Of a stretch of DNA of 64,000 nucleotides, positions 49,969 through 62,052 are shown piece after piece. The position numbers and the translations under genes are program-made. Below the pieces are notes generated by a model. That model was not told where the DNA came from. It did no database searches and saw only the letters and a program-made list of their open reading frames with translations. Position 1 is the stretch's first letter. Each line of letters opens with the position of its first letter. The DNA comes from Xiphophorus maculatus (Eukaryota; Chordata; Actinopteri; Cyprinodontiformes; Poeciliidae). The stretch spans positions 2,996,802 through 3,060,801 of the forward strand of contig NC_036445.1 of the NCBI RefSeq assembly GCF_002775205.1. The letters run 5' to 3'.

Positions 49969-51837
49969 ATGAAGGGCTTCACTGTGACCACAAAGACTCT
50001 TTACTGTGCTCTGCTGCTGGCACTCATGGGTGAGAAACCTATTTTGTTTAATTCCTGACATGTACTTATTTGTAATCTCTCTATATAGACAGCCTTTGTT
50101 ATCAAATTAAAAATAAAGAATGTGTAAATTTGATCTTGCCATTTGTTTAAACCCTTTAATCAGGAATAAAAAGAACAGTTTATTTTTGTTAACAATCATA
50201 TCGACTCTTCCTCATCCTCAGGTTCACCAGGATTTGTTGCATCCATGCAGATCTCCTGGACCGGCAGGGTGACCGCTGGCTCCCGCACCACCTTCACTTG
50301 CTCTTCGTCCTGTTTTCCAAGCTGTGTCTACAGCTGGAACTTTAATGGCAGGACAGTCAATGGGAGCACATTATCCTGGACACCAAATGGACAGGATGTT
50401 TCAGTGGAACTGCAGTGCATCGCCTACAATAACAAAACAGGAATCACCAGCAGCACAACCACCATCGTAGAGATTTGGAGTAAGTATATAGAATCAGATG
50501 GTAACTAAATGGATCTGGTCAAAAATTACATGTAGGAACTGTATGTGAATGTTTTGCAGCGATGTATTTTCAGTCATTTTGCTATAAATAGCTAGATCAT
50601 CTTTTTTTAGAAAGGTGAATAAACAGAAAGGCAATAAACTTTTCTGTGTGTCTGATTGGAGAATAATTTTCTAAACTTTACATGTTTTTATCCTAGATGT
50701 TGTTTAATTATCCAGAATAAATAGAAAATCATAAATAAAAAGTAATAATGTAAAAGCCTAGAATGCAGATGGATGCTTGACACAGTTTTCAAAATTTTAC
50801 CTTGACTTGATTCATATTGAACCAACATCCATGGATAATACTTTACTTCCTACATTTTTGGATACTATTGTGCACTTTGACTTAAAAGGAGAAAAAAATA
50901 TTCCCTTTATTTTGATGAATGTAACACATTGTTAATTTCTTTCAGCATAACCAAATGTAAATGAACTGAAGTCCTTCTTCTTTCCTTTGGATCTTGTGTA
51001 ACAGACCCAGTCTCTGTGCGAATCAGTCCTCCAAACATCGTCCCATCTCTCAACCAGCCTCTCAGTTTGCGTTGCCAGGATTCTGCATCCAGAGGCCACC
51101 AGGGTCCATCAGACATCGTCTGGTATAAAGATGGACAGAAAGTGACTCTGCGTGAAAATATGAGGTTCCTTCAAAACAATCTCACTCTTCACTTTGACTC
51201 CCTGCTCTCCTCTGATGCCGGTTTCTATCAGTGTGACATTTATCTGCCAACATCGGAGACGAAAGTTTACAGCCTGGGATTTCTGCTCAGCTGTAAGTTT
51301 ACATCTGCAGGAAGAGATTAAGTAACTACAAATAATACATTGTTGTGACATGTTCTGAACTCATGACTCTTTTGTAGTTGATCCATGGAACGTCACCATC
51401 AGTGGACCTGATGTTGTGTTTCCTGGCAGGTTGAGTCAGTTCACCTGTCTGACCAGCTGCACCATAAATGTTGAATGCAGTATTAGGTGGCAGTTCAGAG
51501 GAGGTTTCCCTGTAGGAACCTACTTTTCAGTCAACACAAATCACCTCAAGTGGATTCCCTCCAACCCTGGGACGTTTCAGAACTTCACCTGTATCGCAGA
51601 GAACAAAGCTGCAGGACGCTCAGCGGAGGACACAAAGATGGTTCAAGTTAAAGGTAACGGCCGATCCTCAGTATGTAGTCTTCTGTCTAATAATATATGG
51701 ACAAAGTATTAATTTATATATTTTTTCTATATCTTTAAACAGGTGTTCCAATTTCTGGATCAGAGGTGCAGTTCAGTAAACTTTCACTGCTAGTTTTCTG
51801 TTTCTTTTTGATTCAAACAACTGTTACCTGGATTTAA
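49969..51837 (+). CDS. gene D: Ig-superfamily protein, three C2 domains, hydrophobic C terminus (GPI-like)
   Basis: Five exons: 49969-50029 leader, 50222-50479, 51005-51292, 51378-51653 and 51743-51837. They total 978 nt, 325 codons plus stop, all introns phase 1. The leader is MKGFTVTTKTLYCALLLALMG. Domains 1 (21-106) and 3 (203-294) share a rare pattern: a B-strand Cys followed by an extra Cys pair (CSSSCFPSC and CLTSCTINVEC), then Trp, then the F-strand Cys. Domain 2 (107-202) is an ordinary C2 domain (LRCQD, WYKDGQ, FYQCDIY). The last exon reads SKLSLLVFCFFLIQTT and ends six residues later with no charged tail, so a GPI-anchor signal is likelier than a signalling membrane span. AATAAA at 52017-52022. 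The specific family is not recognised; its position suggests a relative of the cluster. Confidence 0.8.
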
Positions 51838-52016
51838 TTTTTAAATTATGTCTTTTAATGCTATTTATTTATAAAATTTCCTCGGTTTGTCTGTTTTATT
51901 GTTACTACACTTGATTACACAAAGCTGCTTAACAACAAAATGTAACAATCCTTAAATAACTTCATTAATTAATTTATTTGTTGATTTTTGGTTAGCCTGA
52001 CGCTGCACTGATCAAT

Positions 52017-52022
52017 AATAAA
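52017..52022 (+). promoter_or_regulatory. polyadenylation signal, gene D
   Basis: AATAAA 180 bases after the stop codon of gene D. Confidence 0.65.
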
Positions 52023-54149
52023 TTATCTGTTTATTATGAAGGACTGGGCGTTTCTCTTTTTCAAAACACCTTATACATAACATTAAGTTCATGACTCATT
52101 TGTCTAAGGAAAGTTCAGGCTTATGAAAGAGGTTGTGAAACAAGTTATTATTGCTAAAATTTAAATGACTCTTCATTAAAGTTCAGTGACCAATCCGTTA
52201 CATCACATCCTGTATTGCTTTCTAAAATTCTCCATGGTGAAACGATTAAGAATAGTTATTTGTTGGATCAGACATGTTTATCCAGTATCATGTGCATTAT
52301 ATCTGCTAACATACGATCCTCAGTAATATTAGCCTTTTTATCGCTCAGTGTTTGACTTTGCATTCCTTGGAGTACGAGTTAACTCAGAATATTATGAACA
52401 GGTTGGGTTTAATTTATCCAAGGCTTATCATTGGGCATATTTTGGTAATGAGTCATGAGTCCTTTTTGTGTCCATCTGAAGCTGAGCAAATACAACAGAT
52501 AAGTATATCACTCTGAACAAACTCAGGAAGACTGAGGGTTTTTTGTTGTGCCTTGTTTTTCAATGGATTTTCAGAAACACAACTGTGTGAATCATATCTT
52601 AGCCCTTATCTCTGTTCTTTATTAACTGTTCTTACTTATTTTAAGTATTTGGGAATAAAAACTGGAGTTTCAGTTTGGTAGATTTGTACACTTGACCCTC
52701 ATTAATGATTAGCTGAAATGTTCTAAAGTGGCATTTTATAGCTTGTTTTTCTTGTAAAGTATAACCCTGGAGTGCTTTTAAAGCACTGACAAAAATCTGC
52801 AGCAGCTTGACTTTACACTATATGAACAGGACCAAACTTTATATTTTTTTTTACCATTTCTTATTGTTCAATAATTTCCCCCTCTAAAGACACAATGTTA
52901 ACTACTGCTTCACCAGAAAAAAAAAAAACAAGAAGAAAAAATGGTATCTTTAACAAACTTCTGTCTTCTATTCTTAAAGAAATATGTGCATTTCTTTAAA
53001 ATGTCTCAGTGAGTTTAAATGAATCACTATGAATCCATCAGATATTTTTTCTCATGCTGCTTTTTACCATAAAATGTTTTGGAACAAATTCTTTAAATGT
53101 ACTATGTAATATGATGTACTATGAAGATAACCGATGAAGAATGTAATCTGCAGATTCCTCTATTTTACAAAGAAAAGAAAAGAAAAACAACATTTTTATG
53201 GGCACTAATTTGATTTTCTTTCAACCTTATGTTCAGTATTATACTTTTTACCATAAGGAGGCGCTCTTCTCATGAATAACTGCTTCCATACTCCATGTAT
53301 TTTGTGTTCAAATTAAACTGGGAAAGATATTGATTATTGGTATTTACATTTCATTCGTCAATTAGTTGTTCATATTGTTTTGAAAGTTGTAGTAAAATTA
53401 CTAAAATATCAATATTTTGTGAAAAGAAACACCGACTTAACAGAGCACTCAGTTGTTCTCCTGGGAAATGTAGTTCTTAGGGTTAAACTATGCAGTTACA
53501 TAATACTATCTGAAGGCTATTCATTTTTTATACTGTTGTCATTAAATGAACAAGGTCTAAATGGCATGCTAATGCAGGGATTTTATAATGTTTCCTGCCT
53601 TTAAAGTTGCAAACATTTGTGTCTTAGAATTATTCAAAATGTGAAATAAGAGAGTTTCATTATGTTTTTATTGGAGATCCACTGTTAAGCTCAATAAATC
53701 TACTGAAATATGTGTTTCACTTGGCCAGTTCTGTTATAATAAGTAGCATTTTATTATATTTATCATCCTTAGGACATGTGAGGCTGAACCCCTGAGTCAA
53801 ATCAAACAGATCAGCTAAAATTTGTGGTTACAATACAATTTCCTTTGAGTATAAACTAAAAATGGTTTAGCATAGTGGGCTGGAATGTGTTTCTCAGAGT
53901 ATGATATTCGGCAAAAACACTTATGTTAGGGTATAAAAGGTGATAATATAATATTAGAGGCTGAAGCTTTTTAAAGCCTGATTCTGGCAAGAGGTCCAGG
54001 TTCTGCTATGGTAAAAGTTGGGCTGCAGAAGTCGAGGCGATGTCTACACAGGTCTGTGTACGCACCTTTACCCTCTAGCATGATGGCAGGAAATGGAGAA
54101 ACAGAAACTGGACTATTAAAGGAGTGGCCAGTGCAGCAGTGGTGTACAG

Positions 54150-54330
54150 TCACCCCACAGCAGCTCTGCCTTCCTGTGTGAACTTTGCATGCTCCCAGTA
54201 CCTGTTTGGGTTTTCTGCAGGTGTTCAGATTTCCAAAGACATGACTTATTGCTAAAATGAACAAATGTGAGAGTGGCGTACTCTGTTCCTGTAACACTTT
54301 GGGTATTTATCCAGGGTGCGCCTGTCTTTG
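54150..54330. repeat. decayed interspersed repeat
   Basis: It contains in order GCATGCTCCCAGTACCTGTT, GGGTTTTCTGCAGG, CCAAAGACATGAC and TATCCAGGGTGCGCCTG, which follow the layout of a very common fish repeat. Class not assigned. Confidence 0.45.
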
Positions 54331-56159
54331 AATCCAGAGTCACTTCAAATGCCTGTAAAGTAAATAACAAATATCAGGTTACAAAAAGTCAATATCTGCA
54401 TTTTTACATTGTAATCACACTGACCTTCATGCTATACAAATTATCTAGACATCAATCAGTCTTTCTAGGGTCATTTGCATGACCTCAATCAAATACTGAG
54501 CCTTGCTCCACCACAGTCACAATAGAGCCCCAGTTGCTTACTGAGAGCTATTGTGAAGCACACAATTGTTCCTTTATTTGAGTCATAAGAAGGGCAGGAA
54601 GGAGCAGATAAGAACCTTGTTGTAAAAGCAGTGAGAATCACACCTTACTATACATTCACAGAATTTGACACTTAGATTATAAAGTGATTTTTATCCTTTG
54701 AGATTAGGATTAAGAGATGTTTGAGAACACAACATTTAGGACGATGCTGAATGAAGTGTATGCCACTGTTTTATTCTGCCTTTTTGAAAACTTACTTAAA
54801 AAACATGAGCTCATTAGAGAACTTATTTTTGACACACAAACCTGCTAAAGCTCTAATAAAGTGTCATTTATAAAGTGTGGAGTCTTTCGGGAGATTGCTA
54901 TGGTCAAACTTGAGCTTTTATGATATGCATTTATGATTAAATTGTGTTTGTTTTCTATATTATACATGGATGCATATTTTTTTGTGTTTACCATTCTTGT
55001 GAGGCAATTTGTGACCACTGTCTGTGAAAATGTGCAATAAAAAGGTACAACCATCAACTATTTCATTCAGATTTTGTGTGAAAAATAATATCCAGGCAGA
55101 GAAGACACTGGATGATTTTTTGTTTTAAAATACTGAAAGTGTGTTATCCACTTTCTCCCCTTTTCTCTAACAGCATCAAACTAAATAAAGCTCAGGTGTT
55201 TTGACTTTTATTGTTGTTTATTTTTGTTTTAGTTTAGTCCTTAGATTTGGTTCTTAGTTTATTATTGTATCTCATTGTGTGTTTGCTTAGATGTTGGTGT
55301 GGTACATTGGTTTTGTACTATATGTTTTTATTTGGATTATTTCCTTGCTGTTAATTCGCTTAAATTTTCCATTTGTTATTTACTCATTAATTATTTATTG
55401 TGTACTTAGCGTCTAGGTTCCTTTGATGTTACTGTTTGTTAGTTTCAGATTTTTCTCCCTTCCTCCCACTCTGATCTGAACAGCTGTTTTCTATCTCCTC
55501 ATCTCTCCTCTGACTGTGATTTCCCTCCAGCTATTCCTCATTTTCTTGTTTACACTTCCCACAGTTATGCCATTCTGTTAGCAAAGAAGGTTTCTTTCTC
55601 ATGTTCCCCTGGTTTTCACATCAGCTGTTTTTTGTAAACATTTTGTGTATCTCTTTAATTAACCTTGCTATTGTGAAACTGAGTTTTAATCCAGGGAATC
55701 CACCTTTATTTAGAAGTCACTTAATAGTAGAGTTTCCCTGTGTGTCATTCAATCTCAATTCTTGTGAAGCTCTCAAACGTTTGCAGATCTGTTGAAATGA
55801 AGATTCCAGCAACACATGAACTAATAAGAAACAACTTATTAGTAAAAAAACACATTCTTGGTGACCAGAAATCCATATTTCAACATCTGTTTTCAGGGCG
55901 AACATTGGTCCTGACCCCTTTACAGCCCATTATCACCCACATGCCTTCTGTCATCATTTATCTTTTAACCGAACTTCACCCATTATTGCAAACAACATTT
56001 TTTCACCTTTGGTAAATTTGTCATAACTTAACACAGAATAGCTAAAACCACCTGCAGATAAGACATGAGGGGCAGGTTTAGGGGTTAGAGGCTGGACACA
56101 GTGGACAGGTATAGCAAACCTGAAATAAGAAACAGTTGGTCAGACAACTGAAAAAAAAC

Positions 56160-59100
56160 ATGGAGCAAAGAATCTGCAGAGCTTCAATAATTGTTCTTTT
56201 GACTTTACTTCAAGGTACATGGAAAATAGTACATATCCTAAAACTGTGAAAGTGAGATTTATGTGTAGGACATTTAGTTAATTTTCTGTTTCTGTAGGTT
56301 TTCTGTCCTGTGATGCTGTGGAGATTCAGCCCTCCATGAACCCAGCAGTTGTGGGGAGCACAGTGACGCTGTCGCTGAGCCCTTCTGTGACTCTGACCAG
56401 TGGAAACTGGGCGGTGGAAGAAACCTTCATCCTCACCTGGCTCGGGGAGCAGCAGGCAGTTTTCCCGGGTTACAGCGGCAGGGCCTTTGTGAACGTGACC
56501 AGCGGAGCCCTCACCCTGAGCGCCCTCACCGTCACCGACTCAGGGCTCTACCAGGTGCAGAGCGGCGACCCGCTGCTGAGGGCCAGTGTTTCTCTCACAG
56601 TTGTAGGTGAGAATATGCTGGAAGTGTTCACATTTTATGACTCCCCGTTTATATATAAACTGTCTATATTTGAACCACCCAACGTGATACAATAAGTATT
56701 TCATAACAATGCATTGAGGAGAAAAAGTACTGGGGAATTTTCGTTGGAACAAGTTTCTATTGTTATGAAAACTCATTGCAGCGAATTCTTCAGAGAGAGA
56801 CGGGGTTTACAGGAATTCATGTTTCTGCTTTGTGATATTTACCTGCTGTCATAAACTGGCTCATGCTCAGGTTTCATGGTGATGAGATTGTGCCCTCCGG
56901 CTAGTTTCAGTGTCAGCACTCACCCTTTCCCTTTGTGTTTCTGTGCTCTTGAACCTATACTTTCATAGATCCTGTCAAAGAATAAGTAACAAGAGAAAAA
57001 CTGTCCAGGCTTGAATTTCTGAGTGAGGGAAAAAGATCTATGCACTTCAAAACTTTACTGTAATTTTTCAGCTCAAAATAATATCATGTTATGGTATTTT
57101 TACTAAGATTTCTTTAGGATGAAAGTGTTTCTTTTTAACCAATGATATATAAGATTACAGAGACAATACTTTCAATAAGGCATTGAACAATGAGTACTTC
57201 ATATATAAATTACTATACTATATAGCTCTAAATATATTGTTAAAAGAAAACTAAGTTCTCAGCAAAAAGCTGCTTGTGATATTTAATTCTTGTTAGAAAT
57301 TAGTAGTTTTTATCTTTTTCTTAAAAAAAAGATAAGTTTGTGAACAAAAAGTCTCGAGCTTCAGCTACCAGCGGTTCTTTCGGCCACAGCTCCTTAGAAT
57401 TTTCCAAAATATGATTAAAACATAAACACATTTTTTAAATTAGATGTTTATTAACAAACACTGACTTTGCAATTTTTTATTTGTTTTCAATAACTGAATG
57501 TCAATATTGCTTTATTATCATAAAATAACTCATATGGACTTTTTCAAAAGTTAGATATTTTTGTTTATTGTTAAACCTACACACAAAGATAAAATTTTGG
57601 TTCTTTAAAAATTAAAACAAATGTTTTGTAGTAAATATTTATAAAATATGATGACCTACATTGTTTTTTGTTATTTCAAAAAGTCATGCAGCATTAGAGG
57701 CTGCAAAAAAACTGGACTGAGGGCAGAAATGGCTCTTTGAAATGTAAACGTTGCAGAATTTTGCTTCTGACCAATGTCAGCAACACCAGCAGACATTTTG
57801 AACTCCTTAAATTAAAGTCTACTTAAGAAATAACATCTTTACTTTCATTATTATCTTTAGGTTGATGCAGTTTCTCCTACAAAGTAAATTTGCGAACAGT
57901 TTCTCTATTTTCCTCCCACAGAACCCATTTCCAATGTGACCCTCAAAGTAAATCAAAGTGATCTGATAGAGCATCGAGCGTCAGGCCTCATCAACTGCTC
58001 CGTCTCCACCGGATCCTCTCTCTCTTTCCGCTGGATGAACGGCAGCTCTGAGGTTACAGCCGCTGACAGAGTTCAGTTCACTGACGGAAACTCCTCTCTC
58101 AATATTGTCAGCGTGAGCCGCTATGATTCGGGACCATTTAGATGTGAAGTATTTAATCCCATCAGTAATGGGACCAGTGACTCAGTAAACTTCACTGTCA
58201 GCTGTGAGTTGGTTTATTGTTGATAGCTTTATTTCTACACAGTCAGTTGATTTACACTGAAAAGTGCTGATTTAGAGTACATTCGTCTTCCTGCTCATTT
58301 CTTTGTCACTTCCTCAGATGGCCCGGATCACATGCGTCTCACAGTGAATGGACTGAACATCACTGCCTTCTCTGCTGGGTCCAATCTGAGCATGCTCTGT
58401 CTGGCAGAGTCCAACCCTCCTGCTCAGCTTCAGTGGGGCTTCAGGGGAAATCTTGTGAATGCTACAGGAACAATGTTGGAGCTTTTCCACGTCAGAGCGG
58501 ACCAAAGTGGTCCATATTCTTGCCTGGCCTTCAACAACCGCACAAACCTATACAGCAATGTAACAACACACATCACAATATCCAGTAAGTTTCTTCTTAT
58601 TTTAGAGGCAAAAATTCCTATTTTCCTCATTTGTAACTTTCTTTTTGGATTAGTCTGAGTGAAGGGGCTTTATGCTGGGAAGAACACCTTTCAGGTAGAG
58701 CACTGTGTTTTTATAATGGACAGAAATGTGGTTTTCTTAAGATTATTAAAGGAGTTCTCAAGGTCCTATATAATACACACTGGCAGTATATAATGCAACT
58801 AAACATGTTTAATTTGTTTTCTATTTAAAACCTCGCCAACAGCATATGGTAGTCAGCTCATATTCTAAAGCCAGGAAACTATTTGAAACCTCTTCTAATC
58901 AGATTCATGAACACACCTGCTAAGAATCTCCAGGACTAAAGTCCATAGTTTATTCTGTCTTGGCAACATTAGGCCCAAAGCATGTGAATTAAAGGCATTA
59001 ATGTACTAAAGGTCTTACTGTGTATCTTGAAGTGGTTGCATTTTGCAGATGATGTTCTTATTGAAAGACTGTTATTCTAAAATATTTGGGTATGTGTTTG

Positions 59101-59549
59101 GTTTCAGAATCCATGTTCAGCATTTTATTAGAATGTGAAGATTAGGTTGTTATGATTGCTTTTTTCCTGCTCAGGGTCTGAACGACTGCAAGCCAATGTT
59201 TTCCTTCTTCCTCTGCTGTTGTTGGCTGGATTCTTTTTGTCACTTTCAGGCAAGTTGTCAATAAATTTTTACTATAAGGCTTTAAAAATATTAACATTGT
59301 CAATTTAAAATGTGATATTGGACACATTTTTCATTTTCAGTAAGATAATTTGTCCACCTTTTAACAAATGGAGCCTAATACAGACAATGAGATGTGCAAA
59401 TGGACGTGTTAGACTTACATGAATTAAATTTGCTAAAGTTTTTTTTTTTTTAAAGAAACATGACCTATGAATGATTTCAATTAGTAATTTAAGAAATAAC
59501 TATAATTTTATTCTGTTTTACAGGTCATTGTGGTTACTTCAGTCTTTAG
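56160..59549 (+). CDS. gene E: CEACAM-like N-A-B protein, short or GPI-type C terminus
   Basis: Six exons: 56160-56214 leader, 56298-56606 V/N, 57922-58203 A, 58318-58584 B, 59175-59249 hydrophobic and 59524-59549 end. They total 1014 nt, 337 codons plus stop. The leader is MEQRICRASIIVLLTLLQG. The N domain (19-121) has TVTLSLSPSV and DSGLYQVQ and lacks the core cysteines. The A domain (LINCSVST, RWMNGSS, FRCEVFN) and B domain (MLCLAES, QWGFRG, YSCLAFNN) resemble those of genes A-C. The C terminus, LQANVFLLPLLLLAGFFLSL, is followed by a short end with no tyrosine motif. The last intron uses a GC donor (CAG|GCAAGT). If unspliced, the frame instead runs on to a TAA at 59308-59310. The exons are notably GC-richer than their introns. 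AATAAA at 59644. It may be a decoy or GPI-linked partner of the cluster's signalling receptors. Confidence 0.78.
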
Positions 59550-62052
59550 ATGACTAAAAGCATCAAGAAAAGCTGCATCATCTCGATTTGTCATGTGGAT
59601 AATTTATTCATAAGGAGTTGAAGGGATGGGACACATGTTTACAAATAAATGGGAAATTTTTAATATAATCATTTAGCAAAATTTAAATAAAACAAGGTAA
59701 CATATCCATCTGGTTTGTACATATTCATGATATAAATAGATTTATTCTGCTAAAATTGTTGCAGGTTTTAATAAATTTGAATGACTTTCTAGTGTCTTAG
59801 GTTTGAGTTTTCTGTGTTTTCTAATTCCTCTGCTATAGATCAGTTTGATAACTTTTTAAACAGCACAAATTACTCAGATATGTCCTATATGCCTTTTAAA
59901 ATTGTTAATTTTATTCTCTTTGCTTCAGAAATTTCTAATGCAGCTTTGATCCTTTCCAGTTTAATCATTCTGTGAATAATAAATGTGAAAAATGTTCAAT
60001 AAACCCAATTTAATATTATGTCAGGCCAAAAACAATTTGTGTGATTAACTTGGATTTCTTTTTTCTAAATACAGCCACAAATTAAAGATGATTCTTTTAA
60101 ATATTTTGTGTAGTGTTTAGGGTTTTTTTTTTTTGTTAAGAAAAACGATAATGCCAAAGTGAGTTAAACAAAAAAAATAAAAAATAAGTTGACAGCTATG
60201 AGAAATCTAACAGAAGTGGTCTCAAACTGCAGTCCTCAAGAGACAAAGTCCTGCAACTTTTCAGTGAATTGAATTAAATAGTAAAACTGTCTCACTAGCT
60301 GACAGCAGACAAGATAACAAGGACCCAACAAGGAACACAGGTGGGTTTAAATACACAGGGAGACAATCAGAGGAAACAAGGAACAGGTGTATTCAATCAA
60401 GGAGTAACCGGGACAACACACACAGAGACTCAACAGAACACAGAAACTTAAATAAACACACAGAAAAAAGAAAATCCTTAGACTAGCATGTAATCAAGCT
60501 TCAGCACACCTGGCCAAAAATGATCTAGTTTAATAACAATTAAAAGAGAATGTATCATTGTACATCTTTTTTACATTTATGCACAACTTTATGCTCATGT
60601 TTCACATCAAATTCCTTTAAAACAAACTAAAGTTTGAGACTCTAATGTGACAAAACATAAAAAATGTCAAAGAGTTTGGACACTTTCTTGATGTACCAAA
60701 CTTCAAATGCTTTTTACTCACCAAAAATCAAATTTTTCTCTCTTTGCTGCTTGAGAGAATGCTGTGTGCAAAATGTTTAAGGATTGCTTTAAAAAAAGCA
60801 AACTTTTGTTGTGAAACTATGTGACAAATATTGTAGAAAGTGTTTATTTGAGTGTGTTAGCAGTAAAGACTAAGACATCTTAATTTTTGGTTCCCACATG
60901 TTCAAGATCAGAGCTGGGTGGTAAAATGGTGGCATTCTTTTGGATCTTGTAGCTTCACATCCTACATTTGATGCTGATGCCCAGCCACTGTACAGAGGAA
61001 ACTCATTTCAGCATCTCCATTCACTAATCCACTTGTAGAATCTGCCACATAAAGAAACAATTAAACAGCCAAAAATACTTAATGAATAAAAACACAAATT
61101 CAAAAAAACAAATCCAGAGCAGCAGGTGCATTACCAGCCACTCCTTTTGTCCCTTATTTACAGACATCAAACAGTCTTTTCAAGTCATTGCCAAGCATTG
61201 TGAGTTTGTTGGCTCTCTGTTTTCTCAAACCCCTTTGAGCTCTGTCAATATACAGAAAGAGATTTCAAGCACAAAAGACACGTCATATGAGATACTTTAA
61301 CCTTGAATCATTATACAATGTGCAGACGACATTCCATTGAAAACATGCTAAGTCATTCAATTTATTCGGCAACCGTTTTATTCTAAGAGCAATGGAAAGG
61401 TCTGCTCATGGACAAATATGATATGACTGTGGGTTTGTGGTTATAGTAAACAAAGAGGAAAAAAAAGTCCACTAAGGTACCTTTAACAAAGCCTGTCAAC
61501 TTTTAATATGTTCAGCTCAGTTCTTAATTTTATGACTAGACAACTCAAATAATTTACTGTTTGAGATTTAAATAATTTAGTGTTACTTACAATTTCTTTA
61601 TTACATTTGTTTCATATTTATTTTAATTTCCTGTTTTAGCACTAATTTCATTATTAAGTTGCTTCTAAGAAAATAAGCTTAGATCTGAAGACGTTTGGCA
61701 TCTTATACCATCATTCTGCATTTTGAGGCACATGACTCAGAGTGATCCCTCAGAGTAACTCCATGTGAGGCTTTGGTTCATTAAAAGTTGAAAAATCACA
61801 AACCTGAGTTTACAGTAAATGGACACTCCTACGTGAGCACCTGTAAAAACTCAGTGCATCAGGGGAAAATAAGGTGTGGCAGGCAGCGACTGTGATGTGC
61901 CACTGCGACAGAACGCTGGGAAAGCATCACGAGAGCACAGAGCAAATATTTGCTTGTTGAAGAGCTGTGATCTAATAATATCTCCAGGTTTGGATTTATT
62001 AAAGCAGCATTCCTTACCGTTCTGGTTGGAAAAGAAGTAGTCAAGGAGTAGA
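59550..62052. other. intergenic between gene E and gene F
   Basis: AATAAA at 59644-59649 is the likely gene E polyadenylation signal. The third copy of the interspersed repeat lies at 60295-60475. No further coding exon was seen; 61082-61300 (plus) and 61859-62044 (minus) are isolated open frames without support. Confidence 0.6.
60295..60475 (+). repeat. interspersed repeat family, copy 3
   Basis: Shares AAGGACCCAACAAGGAACA, TTTAAATACACAGGGAG, CAATCAAGGAGTAAC and ACACACAGAAAAAA, in the same order, with copies at 13105-13400 and 28845-29095. This copy lacks the 5' GGCAGCACAG part. Confidence 0.6.

Larger units (their letters stand above)
51838..56159. other. intergenic between gene D and gene E
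   Basis: No coding exon recognised. Gene D's AATAAA lies at 52017-52022. The segment 54150-54330 (GGGTTTTCTGCAGGTGTTCA, then CCAAAGACATGAC) looks like a decayed copy of a widespread fish repeat. Other open frames (53380-53604, 53971-54370, 55601-56015) show no domain or splice pattern. Confidence 0.6.

Noticed and set aside
54116-54370. Minus-strand frames of 84 and 108 codons at 53971-54370
   Set aside because: The interval resembles a decayed interspersed repeat, and the two frames overlap in different phases.
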